A stretch of DNA of 64,000 bases from JAXLRU01 sp046330935 (GCA_046330935.1 JAXLRU010000004.1:558001-622000); one strand, 5' to 3'. Shown: positions 9,144-18,113, counted from the stretch's first letter. A program made the numbers and translations. The notes: generated by a model from the letters alone, not told the origin.

Positions 9144-9829
9144 GCGGGCAGCAGCCCGAGCGCCACGAGGTCGGCCTCGGCGTGCGCGGCGTCGGTGAAC
9201 AGCAGGCAGGTCCAGCCCAGCCGGGCGGGCTCGACGAGGTTGACGTCGCGGTCGTCGAGGTAGACGACCTGCCGACCGTCGGGGGGCAGCCCCAGCCGCC
9301 GGGCGGCGTCGGCGAAGATGGCCGGTTCGGGCTTCACGAGGCCCATCCGGCCCGAGTAGAGGCCGTCGTCGAACGCGGCGACGAACTCGGGATCGGTGTC
9401 GAGGTCGGCCGCGAACGGCCCGGGCATGTTCGACAGGAACCAGACCCGGTGCCCGGCGGCGCGCAGCCGCGCCGACAGGGCGAACGTGTCGTGCTTGCGG
9501 TCCAGGGAGCCGGGGATCCCGTCGATCATGCGCGTGATCCGCTCGACGCCGACGCCCGCGCGCTGCGCCAGCCGGCGCGCCAGCTCCTCGGCCGCCAGCG
9601 TGCCGCGGTCGAACTCCGACCAGTCGCTGCCGAGCACGAAGTCCTGGAACAGCCGGTGCGTCAGCTCGGCCAGGGACTCCTCGTCGGGGACGAGGTCGGG
9701 CAGCCACCGCCGCACGACCTCCGGCGGGGACCATTCGAGGAACACCCCGCCGAGGTCCCACACGACGTCCCACACGCTCCCGGCGTCGCTCGTCACGTCG
9801 GGGCTCTCGTCGCGGGTCACGTCAGGCAC
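9140..9829 (-). CDS. HAD superfamily phosphatase (HAD-IA, YihX-like)
   Basis: A 229-aa haloacid-dehalogenase-type hydrolase. Motif I is VVWDLGGVFLEW (nucleophile Asp in a D-x-G-G-V context, as in YihX-type enzymes), motif II is WFLSNMP, and the motif III/IV region is GLVKPEPAIF then VVYLDDRDVN. The helical cap lies between motifs I and II. The likely substrate is a small phosphorylated metabolite. Start GTG 9829 is chosen about 18 residues before motif I; the frame is open to 9910 without a convincing ribosome site. The last 4 bp overlap the convergent Nudix gene. Confidence 0.85.
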   Translation of the reverse strand: MPDVTRDESPDVTSDAGSVWDVVWDLGGVFLEWSPPEVVRRWLPDLVPDEESLAELTHRLFQDFVLGSDWSEFDRGTLAAEELARRLAQRAGVGVERITRMIDGIPGSLDRKHDTFALSARLRAAGHRVWFLSNMPGPFAADLDTDPEFVAAFDDGLYSGRMGLVKPEPAIFADAARRLGLPPDGRQVVYLDDRDVNLVEPARLGWTCLLFTDAAHAEADLVALGLLPA

Positions 9830-9913
9830 CCGCGCAGGGTAGCCAGGTGGGCACGGAAACGACGCGGCGGCCGGGCCCCGTGGGGCCGGCCGCGCGGTGA
9901 GGTGGTGCAAGGG

Positions 9914-10774
9914 TCAGATCCGGTTCGTGGCCGAGCCGGACTCCCCGGTGTAGCTGGGGGTGTCGGAGTACCCGTAGCCGGCGGCGACGCCGACCTCCTC
10001 GCGGGAGTCCGTGACGTCCAGCGACGTCGTCGAGTCCGTCGTCGTGTCGTCGCCCTTGGCGGTGTCCTTCACGTCCTGCGCGGCGCCCATGCCCTCCTCG
10101 CGGACGGCCTGCACGCCCTCGGCCGCCGTCGACTTCACGGCCGCGGCCGCCTCGGTCGCCGAGGACTTCAGGCTCTCGCCCATCTGGGCGCCGACGGTGC
10201 GCAGCTCGGCCTTGGCCCGCTCGATCACCGGCGCGCCCTTGTCGGAGGCGAGGTCACCGAGGTTGCTCGCGGCCCTCGTCTCGGCGGAGGTCGCCGGGAG
10301 CAGGGACGACACGAGCCAGCCCACGCCGAAGGCGATGACGCCCGCGGCGAGCGGGTTGCCCTCGGCCTGGCGGCGCACCGTGGACGCGACGTCCTCGGTG
10401 GTGTGCCCGACGGCGCTGGCGGCGCCGGAGACGCTGGAGGCGACGGTCGACGTCGCGGACGAGACGCCCGAGGCGACGGAGTGGCCGGCGTCGGAGACGT
10501 GGGACGCCCCGGAGCCGACGGCGCCGGTGACGCCGTGGACTGCCGAGCCGGTGCGGTCCTTGACCGTGCCCACGGCACCGGCCGCACCGGTCCCGTCGCT
10601 GCTGCTGCCCATGACCTTCTCCTTCAGACCGGTCAGGCCGGACTTCGCGCGGTCGACCCGGCTGCCGACGATCCGGGACGGGCTCGCCTTGTAGGCGAGG
10701 GCGTCGACGTCACGGCTGATCTCGTTGCGGGTCTGCTCGATCTGCTGCTTCAGCTCTTCAGACTGCGCGCCCAT
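9914..10774 (-). CDS. DUF3618 membrane-associated protein
   Basis: A 286-aa protein whose first 60 residues match DUF3618 (ELKQQIEQTRNEISRDVDALAYKASP...). Next comes an Ala/Ser/Val-rich low-complexity region predicted as amphipathic helix, one hydrophobic segment (AAGVIAFGVGWLVSSLLPA), a second helical stretch and an acidic Tyr/Gly-rich tail. The ATG at 10774 follows AAGGAGGA. Its start overlaps the end of the holin-like gene by 25 bp, so the three minus-strand genes from 12017 to 9914 form one operon. The family is common in actinobacteria and tied to the envelope; its mechanism is unknown. Confidence 0.85.
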   Translation of the reverse strand: MGAQSEELKQQIEQTRNEISRDVDALAYKASPSRIVGSRVDRAKSGLTGLKEKVMGSSSDGTGAAGAVGTVKDRTGSAVHGVTGAVGSGASHVSDAGHSVASGVSSATSTVASSVSGAASAVGHTTEDVASTVRRQAEGNPLAAGVIAFGVGWLVSSLLPATSAETRAASNLGDLASDKGAPVIERAKAELRTVGAQMGESLKSSATEAAAAVKSTAAEGVQAVREEGMGAAQDVKDTAKGDDTTTDSTTSLDVTDSREEVGVAAGYGYSDTPSYTGESGSATNRI

Positions 10775-11211
10775 TGCGCGTCCTCCTTGAGGGTCTCGGT
10801 GGTCTCGTCCAGGGGCGTGCCGACCTGCTTGAGCTTCGTGCGGCCCGCCTGCGCGAGGACGGCGGCGGCGATCACCCAGATGACCGTCACGATCAGGGCG
10901 GCCCACGCGATCGGCAGGAACGTGTCGAGCACGAACATCACCGTCAGCGACAGGAAGATCAGCGCGATGTTGCCGGCGACGCCGGCCCCACCGAGGAGGC
11001 CGACGCCCTTGCCTGCGGCGGTCGCCTCCTCCTTGGCCTCGGTCTTGGCCAGGGCGATCTCCTGGCGGACCAGCTTCGAGAAGTCGCCGGAGAGGCGGCC
11101 GATCAGCTCGCCGAGGCTGTGGTTCTCGACCTCGAGCCGGTCGGGGTGGGTGACGGCGTCGGGCTGCACGGGCCCGCCGGTGTAGCCGGGGACCCCGGTG
11201 GGGGCGCTCAC
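10750..11211 (-). CDS. Actinobacterial holin-like (phage holin 3 superfamily) membrane protein
   Basis: A 153-aa protein with a cytoplasmic helix (SLGELIGRLSGDFSKLVRQE) followed by two transmembrane helices (about 78-100 and 105-125) and a short polar tail, the architecture of the DUF1469/actinobacteriophage holin 3 superfamily. Despite the name these are usually chromosomal envelope proteins. GTG 11211 overlaps the stop of the upstream gene by GTGA, giving translational coupling. Confidence 0.87.
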   Translation of the reverse strand: MSAPTGVPGYTGGPVQPDAVTHPDRLEVENHSLGELIGRLSGDFSKLVRQEIALAKTEAKEEATAAGKGVGLLGGAGVAGNIALIFLSLTVMFVLDTFLPIAWAALIVTVIWVIAAAVLAQAGRTKLKQVGTPLDETTETLKEDAQWARSLKS

Positions 11212-12017
11212 TCGGAGCTCCGGTGGCCGCTGCCGTCGGGCTCCAGGACCTCGCCGTAGCCGTCGTCGGGGGCGTTCTCGGGCACGGGGGCGAGCGCGGA
11301 CTCGCCGGTCACCTGGCGGAGGTCGACCTCGCGGGCGACGTCACCACCGGTGGGACCGCCGTAGTTGGTGGCGCCCAGCGAGGGCTCCTCCTCCATGGCG
11401 TCCCAGCCCTGCGGGTTGGGGTTGGCGGAGGCGCCGACCGTGGACGGCGTGCCGATGCTCTCGTCGGTCGTCATGTACGGGCTCCCGTAGGCGGGCTGGT
11501 AGGCGCCGCCGGTGGACGCGGTCGTGGTGGACGTGTCCTGCGAGCGCGCAGCGCGGGCCCCGCGGGTGGCGCGGCCGGCGATGACACCGGCGACGGCGGC
11601 ACCGAGCAGGAACGCGCCGGGACGGCGACGGGCGAAGTCGCGGACGCCGTCGAGCAGCTCCGCGGGCTCGCGGTTCTCCAGGGAGGACGCGAAGCCGTGG
11701 GCCTGTCCGGCGACGCGGCGGACGAGATCGGCGGCCGGGCCGCTGGTCTGCGCGTTGTCGGCCATGGTGTGCAGGTCCTGGGCGAAGGACTGGAGGGTGC
11801 CGACGAGGCGGTCGCGCTGGCCGACGCTCTGGTCGCGGACCGTCTCGCGGACCTGCCCCGCCAGGTTCGCGGCCTGCTCCTTGGCGGTGCCTGCCACCTC
11901 GGCGGCCTGCTCCTTGGCGGTGGAGGCCACCTGGCCGGACCGCTCCACGGCCACGTCCTTGGCCTGGGTGGCCCGTTCGCGGGTCGGACTGTCCTGCAGG
12001 GTGGTGGTGCCTGACAT
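11208..12017 (-). CDS. LEA-like helical-repeat envelope protein
   Basis: A 269-aa protein, first gene of the three-gene operon. Residues 15-60 carry repeated Ala/Lys/Glu/Gln heptad-like units (STAKEQAAEVA, GTAKEQAANLA) resembling late-embryogenesis-abundant or apolipoprotein-type amphipathic helices. Around 130-150 there is a short hydrophobic GAFLLGAAVAGVIAGRA segment, and the C-terminal 110 residues are disordered and acidic. ATG 12017 follows GGAGGG. Function unknown; the composition and partners suggest membrane stabilisation under stress (inference). Confidence 0.75.
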   Translation of the reverse strand: MSGTTTLQDSPTRERATQAKDVAVERSGQVASTAKEQAAEVAGTAKEQAANLAGQVRETVRDQSVGQRDRLVGTLQSFAQDLHTMADNAQTSGPAADLVRRVAGQAHGFASSLENREPAELLDGVRDFARRRPGAFLLGAAVAGVIAGRATRGARAARSQDTSTTTASTGGAYQPAYGSPYMTTDESIGTPSTVGASANPNPQGWDAMEEEPSLGATNYGGPTGGDVAREVDLRQVTGESALAPVPENAPDDGYGEVLEPDGSGHRSSE

Positions 12018-12120
12018 GGGGGTTGTCCCTCCTGTGGGGGCGGATGGACCGGGGTGTTCGGGAGGGTCCGGCGTTCCCGCCGTCCTCGCTCTCGCCCTTC
12101 GTACCCGGGCCTTCACAGCA

Positions 12121-12996
12121 CTAATCAGCGCTGTTCATACGGGTTTCCACCGATTCGATGTCGAGGTCGCTCCCGCGAACCACGGGGCGCACCAGCCACG
12201 TCAGACCGGCCCGCTCGGCCTCCGCCTCGAAGGCCCCCAGGCCGCTGCGGAAGGCCCGGTAGTCGTCGGTGTGCACCGGCATCACCGCGTGGGGCTGAAG
12301 GCGGCGCACCGCGTCGACCCCCTGGACGGCGTCCATGGTCACCGTGCGTGCGAGCACCCGCGTGCCGCCCAGGTGCAGCACCGCCACGTCGGGTCGCCCG
12401 ACCCGTGCGGTGATCTCGTCCAGGTGGTCACCCGTGAGGGTGTCCCCGCTGAGGTAGACGCGGGTGGTCGGGGCGCCGGGAGCGGGCTCGTACTCCAGCA
12501 GCGAGCCCATCACCGGAGGGAGCACCCGCCCCAGCACCCCACGGGCGTGGACGGCGGGCAGCGACGTCACGCGCAGCCGCGCCCTTGGAGCGTCCCCCGA
12601 GCGGGCGACCACCTGCGTGGACTGCCACGTGGGCAGCGCGGTCGCCGCCGCGAACCCCTGCCGGCTCAGCCGCGAGGCCGCGTGCTCCGTGGTCAGCAGG
12701 GGCACCTCGTGGTCGAGGCCGCGGCGGGCGACCCGGTCGAAGTGGTCCCCGTGCAGGTGCGAGAGCACGACGGCGTCCAGCGGCGGCAGGTCGTCGACGC
12801 CGAGCGCCGGGTCGAGCAGCCTGCGCGTCCACAGGCCGCGCCCCAGGTAGGCGCGCTGGCCCGCCCGCAGGAAGTTCGGGTCGGTGAGGAGCGTGAACGG
12901 CCCCAGCCGGACGAGGACCGTCGCGTTACCCACGAAGGTGAGCCGCATCGGCGGTCGTGCAGCAACGGCGTCGGGCTCCGGTTCGGGCAGCGTCAT
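12121..12996 (-). CDS. MBL-fold metallo-hydrolase (UlaG/NAPE-PLD-like)
   Basis: A metallo-beta-lactamase fold hydrolase. The metal-binding HxHxDH motif is present as LSHLHGDHFD (His80, His82, Asp84, His85), followed by YLSGDTLTGDH (bridging Asp) and MPVHTDDY (last His). The N-terminus reads MRLTFVGNATVLVRLGPFTLLTDP, as in the UlaG/NAPE-PLD-like group acting on lactone or phosphodiester substrates. Start is ambiguous: ATG 12996 is used, but ATG 12948 (at MRLTF) and a GTG at 13053 are possible. Divergent from the lipoprotein gene. Substrate unknown. Confidence 0.85.
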   Translation of the reverse strand: MTLPEPEPDAVAARPPMRLTFVGNATVLVRLGPFTLLTDPNFLRAGQRAYLGRGLWTRRLLDPALGVDDLPPLDAVVLSHLHGDHFDRVARRGLDHEVPLLTTEHAASRLSRQGFAAATALPTWQSTQVVARSGDAPRARLRVTSLPAVHARGVLGRVLPPVMGSLLEYEPAPGAPTTRVYLSGDTLTGDHLDEITARVGRPDVAVLHLGGTRVLARTVTMDAVQGVDAVRRLQPHAVMPVHTDDYRAFRSGLGAFEAEAERAGLTWLVRPVVRGSDLDIESVETRMNSAD

Positions 12997-13097
12997 CGCT
13001 GGTCCGTGCCCGACCCGGCCCCGGATCATGCCGGGCAGCACGGAGTTGTCCACAGGGCCGCCCGAGCGGGATCTCCGACTCGGTTAGGGTCGCGACC

Positions 13098-13721
13098 ATG
13101 AGCGGGGTGTGGACTGTGGGCCGTCGTGGGATCTTCGGCGTAGGGCTGGCGTTGCTCCTGGGAGGGCTGGCGGGCTGCTCCGGTGGCGACGGCCCCGAGG
13201 GGGCGCCGACGATCGCCTCCCCCACGCGCACGGCCGCCGCTTCCGTGTCGGCGGAGCCGTCCGCGGCGCCCACCACGACCCGGCCGTGGCCCACCGTGCC
13301 TCCGGCGGCGCGCAAGCCGACGGCTGCCAGCGCCGAGGCCTTCGTGCGCTACTTCCTGAGCCTGTACTCCTACACGTACAACACCAACGACACGCAGCCC
13401 TTGAGCTCGATCTCAGGGCCGAACTGCAAGTTCTGCGCCAGCGTGCTCACGAATGCCCACACCCGGTCGCGGCTGAACCAGCGCACCGTCGGCGGCGACC
13501 TTCATGCCAAGGACGTGTTCATCGCCCCGGACTGGAAGCCCGAGCGGGCCGTCGTGAGTGTCGGGTACTCGGAGGACCCCGTGACCGAGGTTGACGGCAC
13601 CGGAAAGACGCTCCGGAGCGGGAAGGGCGCCCGGTATCGAGGCATGTTCGTCATCCTGTCGTACGACGAGCTCCGCGGTTGGGTGGTGGCCGGAGTCGAC
13701 ACCGAAGACGACAAGTCGTGA
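13098..13721 (+). CDS. DUF6318-type lipoprotein
   Basis: A 207-aa predicted lipoprotein. Residues 1-27 are a signal peptide ending in the lipobox LAGC, followed by a Ser/Thr/Pro-rich spacer to about residue 75. The globular part carries AEAFVRYFLSLYSYTYNTND and GPNCKFCASV with a Cys-x-x-Cys pair, the signature of DUF6318 actinobacterial lipoproteins. It is probably exported and tethered to the membrane. There is no Shine-Dalgarno, and a TAGGGT hexamer at 13085-13090 lies just before the ATG, so the message may be leaderless. The next gene starts inside its stop codon. Confidence 0.8.
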   Translation: MSGVWTVGRRGIFGVGLALLLGGLAGCSGGDGPEGAPTIASPTRTAAASVSAEPSAAPTTTRPWPTVPPAARKPTAASAEAFVRYFLSLYSYTYNTNDTQPLSSISGPNCKFCASVLTNAHTRSRLNQRTVGGDLHAKDVFIAPDWKPERAVVSVGYSEDPVTEVDGTGKTLRSGKGARYRGMFVILSYDELRGWVVAGVDTEDDKS

Positions 13722-14599
13722 GCCGCGGACGCGTGGTGCTCGTCCTGGTCGCCACAGTCCTCGCCATAGTGACCGGGCCTCCGAGCGGTTCAGCCCTCGC
13801 CGAGGGGAGCCCGGCCCCTCAGTCTTCGCTGCCTTCCATCGAGACGGCCGGCGAGGACGAGGACGACGGGTTCGGCGTGGGAGCCACTCGGGAGGGCCAA
13901 GACGGGTCAGGCCGAGGCGGGGCGCAGCCGCGTCACACCTACGCCCGAGTGATGATCCCCGTGTGCCCCGGCAACACCGTCGTCAAGGTCGGCTCAGACG
14001 CAGGGTGCGAGGACGCCGTCCGGCTGTGCCGTGAGCGGGGGCAGGAGGGGTTCATGGTGTGGACGTACGTCGGTCCGCCCGATGTGGCCCACCCGCTGCC
14101 CGGCCAGCTGACGCCCACTGGCCAGCGGTGCGTCGCGGAGCGGGAGGCGAACGACCCGGGTACGGCGCCGGTCTTCGGGGAGCGCGAGTTCCGCCGCCTC
14201 CCGCTGCCTCCGGGTGGACTCAGGATCGAACCCTCGGGACGGCCGCTGCTCGTCACCATGCCCATGAACGCCTACGTCGAAGCCGAGACGCTCACCTTCC
14301 GCACGCGGCTGCTGGGCGTCGACATCGACGTCGAGGCCACCCCGACGCGGTTCTCGTGGAGCTTCGGCGACGGCGGCACTCTCGTCACCGAGGACCCTGG
14401 CCATCCCTACCCGGCCATGACCACCACCCACACGTACAAGGCCCTCGGCCACTTCCGCGTCACCCTCGCCACCACCTGGTCCGGCCGCTACCGCATCTCC
14501 GGCAGCACCGAGTGGCTCCCCGTGGACGGAACGGCCACGGTCGCGTCCCCGCCCGTCGAGGTCGAGGTGATCGAGGCTCGCGCGGTGCTCGTGCCGTGA
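13718..14599 (+). CDS. Secreted PKD-domain protein
   Basis: A 293-aa exported protein. It has an N-terminal signal peptide (basic start, LVLVATVLAIVTG core, cleavage near SALAEG), an acidic Gly/Asp linker, a Cys-containing middle domain of unknown fold (MIPVCPGNTVV ... DAGCEDAVRLC) and a C-terminal PKD-like beta-sandwich (FSWSFGDGGTLV ... THTYKALGHFRVTL). GTG 13718 overlaps the lipoprotein stop as GTGA, so the two are co-translated and perhaps work as a cell-surface pair. Specific function unknown. Confidence 0.78.
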   Translation: MSRGRVVLVLVATVLAIVTGPPSGSALAEGSPAPQSSLPSIETAGEDEDDGFGVGATREGQDGSGRGGAQPRHTYARVMIPVCPGNTVVKVGSDAGCEDAVRLCRERGQEGFMVWTYVGPPDVAHPLPGQLTPTGQRCVAEREANDPGTAPVFGEREFRRLPLPPGGLRIEPSGRPLLVTMPMNAYVEAETLTFRTRLLGVDIDVEATPTRFSWSFGDGGTLVTEDPGHPYPAMTTTHTYKALGHFRVTLATTWSGRYRISGSTEWLPVDGTATVASPPVEVEVIEARAVLVP

Positions 14600-14685
14600 C
14601 CCGACAGGCATGGGGGGCCCGAGGATCATGCCGCTTCCTCCCCCGGCACCCGGCGACTGACGGGGACGGATGCGAGCATGGGGGG

Positions 14686-16272
14686 ATGAACGACCCCGCG
14701 GACCTCGCCCTCGCCACCGGCCCCGCCTCCGAGACGGGCACCCCCGCCGTCGAGGGCGATCCAGCCCCTGCCGGCGACCCGGCGGCACCCGCCGCCGCGC
14801 CCGCCTCCGACGAGGGGCATCGGACGCAGCCGACGTCGGCGGCCTTCCGCGCGTTCATCGCCGGGGACTGGGAGCCCCGCCCGGAGGTGCTGCCCGAGCT
14901 GCTGGAGGCGGCCGGGTGGGCGCGGGCCCGGCGCGAGGCGCTGTCGGCTCAGTTCCCGGGGGCACGGCTGGTCCTGCCCGCAGGGGTGCTGCGGGTGCGC
15001 AGCAACGACACCGACTACCGGTTCCGTGCGCACGCGGCGTTCGCCCACCTCAGCGGCCTGGGCGCCGAGGCCGAGCCCGATTCGGTCCTCGTGCTCGAGC
15101 CGAACGGCGAGGGCCACGAGGCCCTGCTGTTCGTGCGCCCGCGTGCGCCCCGCGACAGCAAGGAGTTCTACGCCGACGCCCGCTACGGCGAGCTGTGGGT
15201 GGGTGCCCGTCCGACGCTGGAGGAGGTCTCGGCGCGCACCGGGCTGGCCGCACGCCACCTCGACGAGCTGTCCGAGCTGATCGGCTCCGGGGACCTCGGC
15301 GACGCCGGGGCGCTGCGCATCGTGCCGGGAGCGGATCCGGCCGTCGAGGACCAGGTGGCGGCCACGAGGGCCACGGCGGGCGTGGACGTCGAGGCCGCAC
15401 TCGCGGCCGACGCGCAGCTGCGCCGGGCCGACAGCGAGCTGCGGCTGGGCAAGGACGCCTGGGAGGTGGGGCAGCTCCGCCTCGCCGTCGAGGCCACCGC
15501 CCGAGGGTTCGCCGACATCGTGCGCCGGCTCCCCGAGGCGGTCGCCACCCCGAGGGGCGAACGCGTCGTCGAGACCGCGTTCGAGGGCCGGGCGCGGCTG
15601 GAGGGCAACGGCGTCGGCTACGACACGATCGCCGCGGCGGGAACGCACGCCTGCACCTTGCACTGGATCCGCAACGACGGGCCCGTGCGCGAGGGCGACC
15701 TCGTGCTCGTCGACGCGGGCGTCGAGGTCGACTCGCTCTACACCGCCGACGTCACCCGCACGATCCCCGTGTCGGGGCGGTTCTCCCCCGAGCAGGCCGA
15801 GGTCTACCAGGCGGTGCTGGACGCCGCCGACGCCGCCTTCGCCGTCGCGCGCCCCGGCGTCCTGTTCCGCGAGGTGCACCAGGCGGCCATGCGCGTGATC
15901 GCGCAGCGGGTGCACGACTGGGGGTGGCTGCCGGGCAGCGTCGAGGAGTCCCTCGACCCCGAGGGCCAGTTCCACCGCCGCTGGATGGTGCACGGCACCA
16001 GCCACCACCTCGGCATCGACGTCCACGACTGCGCGCAGGCCCGCCGCGACATGTACCTCGACGCCCCCCTGCGCCCGGGCATGGTCTTCACGATCGAGCC
16101 GGGGCTGTACCTGCAGCCCGACGACCTGCTGGTGCCCCCCGCCTGGCGGGGGATCGGCGTCCGGATCGAGGACGACGTGCTCGTCACCGACGACGGCGTG
16201 GAGAACCTGTCCGCGATGCTGCCGCGGACCGTCGCGGGCATCGAGGAGTGGATGGCGTCGCTGCGCGGCTGA
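14686..16272 (+). CDS. Aminopeptidase P family protein (M24B, Xaa-Pro aminopeptidase)
   Basis: A 528-aa cytoplasmic metallopeptidase that removes the N-terminal residue from peptides with proline in position 2. The N-terminal Ala/Pro-rich 45 residues are disordered. The AMP_N domain covers about 60-230 and the creatinase-like M24 domain about 265-520. Metal ligands are visible in order: VDAGVEVDSLYTADVT (two Asp), HGTSHHLGIDVHD (His), TIEPGLYL (Glu) and RIEDDVLVT (Glu). ATG 14686 is used; no close Shine-Dalgarno beyond a G-rich stretch. A strong hairpin follows. Confidence 0.94.
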   Translation: MNDPADLALATGPASETGTPAVEGDPAPAGDPAAPAAAPASDEGHRTQPTSAAFRAFIAGDWEPRPEVLPELLEAAGWARARREALSAQFPGARLVLPAGVLRVRSNDTDYRFRAHAAFAHLSGLGAEAEPDSVLVLEPNGEGHEALLFVRPRAPRDSKEFYADARYGELWVGARPTLEEVSARTGLAARHLDELSELIGSGDLGDAGALRIVPGADPAVEDQVAATRATAGVDVEAALAADAQLRRADSELRLGKDAWEVGQLRLAVEATARGFADIVRRLPEAVATPRGERVVETAFEGRARLEGNGVGYDTIAAAGTHACTLHWIRNDGPVREGDLVLVDAGVEVDSLYTADVTRTIPVSGRFSPEQAEVYQAVLDAADAAFAVARPGVLFREVHQAAMRVIAQRVHDWGWLPGSVEESLDPEGQFHRRWMVHGTSHHLGIDVHDCAQARRDMYLDAPLRPGMVFTIEPGLYLQPDDLLVPPAWRGIGVRIEDDVLVTDDGVENLSAMLPRTVAGIEEWMASLRG

Positions 16273-16290
16273 GCGGGCCACGACGCGCGA

Positions 16291-16323
16291 GGAGGGCGGC
16301 ACCCGTCGCGGGTGCCGCCCTCC
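16291..16323. terminator. Bidirectional hairpin terminator
   Basis: A perfect 15-bp stem (16291-16305 with 16309-16323) and a 3-nt loop, between the convergent aminopeptidase P and GH5 genes. No T tract. Confidence 0.85.
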
Positions 16324-16336
16324 GTCACGTGACCGA

Positions 16337-17935
16337 TCAGGCGCCGCAGGCGACCTTCAGCGCCGCGGGGTCGCCGGTACCGGTGACGACGAGCCCGGAG
16401 CCCGAGCGCTGCACCGAGACGACGCCGGCGGCAGCCGACGGCACGAGCCTGCCCGCACCCGACAGCGACACCGCCGCCACGTACCCGCCCGTCCACGCGG
16501 CGGGCACCGACACCGTCGAGCAGGAGTTCGCCACCACGGCGCCCTTCTTGACGGTCTTGGTCAGCGTCTTGCAGGTCTTCTTGCCGTTCTTGCCCGTCCT
16601 GCACTTCTTCACGGTCTTCACCTTGCCCGTCGGCTTCACCGTGGGCTTGGTGGTCGACGGCACCGACGTCGTGGTGGTGGTGGTCCCGGGCGTCGGGCTG
16701 GTGGTGGTCGGGCTGGGCGTCGGGGTGGTCGTGGGCGTGGGAGCGGCGCCCACGATCGCGGCGACGAGGGCCGGCTGCGTCACGGTGTTCCTGGACCGGT
16801 CGAACAGGCCGAACCCGTAGACGCCGTTGAAGCCGTTGTCCCAGTACGCCGTCGCCAGTCCGTACTTCCTCGCGGTCGTGACCACCGCGCGGGCGAAGGC
16901 GACGCGGGAGGTGGGGTTGGCGGAGTCCGCGGAGGACTTGTCGATCGACCCGTACTCCCCGATCAGGACGGGGTAGCCGCGGACGACGAAGGCGTCGTGC
17001 AGCTTCTTGAACTGGCCGTCGAGGTAGTCCTCCTGGCCCCAGCTGGAGCGGCGCGAGGGGTTGGTCGCCGAGGACCCCCACTGGGTGATGGTGCCGTTCT
17101 CCTCGCCCGTGAAGTCCCAGGGGTCGTAGTAGTGCGCGGAGATCATCAGCCGCTGCTCCCCTGCGGGCACCGAGGACGACCGCGAGGAGTCGGTGGGGAT
17201 GACGAACCCGCCGCTGACGGTGTGGTCTATGTTGGTGTTCCAGCCCGGCACGAGCAGCCAGCGCGAGGCGTTGTTGCCGCCGGTGCGGCGCACGGTGTCG
17301 ACGAAGATCTGGTTGTAGGCGTTGATGTTCGAGTAGCACGGCTGGGTGGGGTTGCCGTACTGGCCGTCGAACTCCTCGTTCATCGACTCCAGGATCAGCC
17401 GCTCGCCGTAGCCCTGGAACGTCGTGGCCACCTGCTGCCACACCTTGGCGTACTTCGCCTTGATCGTGGTCTGGTCGGCGGCGTCGCAGATCAGCCACGA
17501 CCCGCCGACGCTCTTGTAGCCGTCGCCGTGCATGTTCACGACGACGTACAGGCCGCGCCCGTAGGCGTAGTCCACGACCGCGCGCACGCGGCTCAACCAC
17601 GCGGCGTCGACGGTGTAGTCGGGGCCCGAGCCGATCTTCTGCAGGTAGGACACGGGGATCCGGATGGAGCGGAACCCGGCGGCCTTCACCGTGTCGATCA
17701 GGGTCTGGCTGATGGTGGGGTTGCCCCACGCGGTCTCGCCGGGGACGCCGTTGATGCTCGCCTCCAGCTGGTTGCCGAGGTTCCAGCCGGCACCCATGCC
17801 CGTCACCAGCTGCGTAGCGTTCACCTGCGTCATCGTGTCGGCCGAGGCGGGCGAGCCCGCGAGGCCCACGACCGCGGCCGAGCCGACGCCGGCGGCCACC
17901 AGTGCGGCGGCGGCCCTTCGTGCGCGAGAACCCAT
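16337..17935 (-). CDS. GH5 cellulase (endoglucanase) with Lys/Cys-rich C-terminal tail
   Basis: A 532-aa secreted endo-beta-glucanase. Signal peptide 1-34 (MGSRARRAAAALVAAG... ASADT). The GH5 catalytic domain spans about 38-385, with acid/base Glu187 in ESMNEEF and nucleophile Glu327 in LIGEYGS; GWNLGNQLEA near the N-terminus is typical. A Thr/Pro linker follows, then a basic cassette (KKCRTGKNGKKTCKTLTKT) and a final module of about 65 residues bounded by two cysteines (NSCSTVSVPAAW ... KVACGA). That tail is shared with the GH10 gene and is not a CBM I can name, though SVPAAWTGGYVA recalls the start of CBM2. The ATG has GGAGG 10 nt upstream. A promoter with a central palindrome precedes it. 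Confidence 0.92.
   Translation of the reverse strand: MGSRARRAAAALVAAGVGSAAVVGLAGSPASADTMTQVNATQLVTGMGAGWNLGNQLEASINGVPGETAWGNPTISQTLIDTVKAAGFRSIRIPVSYLQKIGSGPDYTVDAAWLSRVRAVVDYAYGRGLYVVVNMHGDGYKSVGGSWLICDAADQTTIKAKYAKVWQQVATTFQGYGERLILESMNEEFDGQYGNPTQPCYSNINAYNQIFVDTVRRTGGNNASRWLLVPGWNTNIDHTVSGGFVIPTDSSRSSSVPAGEQRLMISAHYYDPWDFTGEENGTITQWGSSATNPSRRSSWGQEDYLDGQFKKLHDAFVVRGYPVLIGEYGSIDKSSADSANPTSRVAFARAVVTTARKYGLATAYWDNGFNGVYGFGLFDRSRNTVTQPALVAAIVGAAPTPTTTPTPSPTTTSPTPGTTTTTTSVPSTTKPTVKPTGKVKTVKKCRTGKNGKKTCKTLTKTVKKGAVVANSCSTVSVPAAWTGGYVAAVSLSGAGRLVPSAAAGVVSVQRSGSGLVVTGTGDPAALKVACGA
16497..16637. repeat. 141-bp direct repeat, copy A (in the GH5 gene)
   Basis: Encodes the Lys/Cys cassette and the first residues of the tail module. 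By eye it differs from copy B at 18289-18429 at only two positions over 141 bp, while the flanking sequence diverges. Direct orientation, 1792 bp apart. Confidence 0.9.
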
Positions 17936-18022
17936 GGGTACCCGTCCTCCAGTCCTTGAACTCGTGTCGGTGCGAGGGCCGTGCGCGACGGCGCACGGTG
18001 GGTGCCGGCCCGGCGGCGTCAC

Positions 18023-18051
18023 ATACTGAATCGGTTCATCGAAGGCGTCAA
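18023..18051 (-). promoter_or_regulatory. GH5 promoter with palindromic operator in the spacer
   Basis: Reading the minus strand: -35 TTGACG (18051-18046), 17-bp spacer, -10 CAGTAT (18028-18023). The palindrome TGAATCGGTTCA (18027-18038), with a central CG as in LacI-family operators, lies in the spacer, where a bound repressor would block polymerase. Start codon 88 nt downstream of the -10. The regulator gene is not in the window. Confidence 0.55.
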
Positions 18052-18078
18052 GGCTCCGAGCCCTCGCCCCCGGACGCG

Positions 18079-18113
18079 GCGGAGGGCGGCACCCCGGGGA
18101 TGCCGCCCTCCGC
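18079..18113 (-). terminator. Hairpin terminator of the GH10 gene
   Basis: A perfect 13-bp stem (18079-18091 with 18101-18113), with a self-complementary CCCCGGGG in the loop, 15 bp past the GH10 stop. It separates GH10 from the GH5 promoter. Confidence 0.8.

Noticed and set aside
9140..9829. HAD motif I thought broken because it reads DLGGV rather than DxDGT
   Set aside because: YihX-type HAD phosphatases normally have D-x-G-x-V here, so it is intact.
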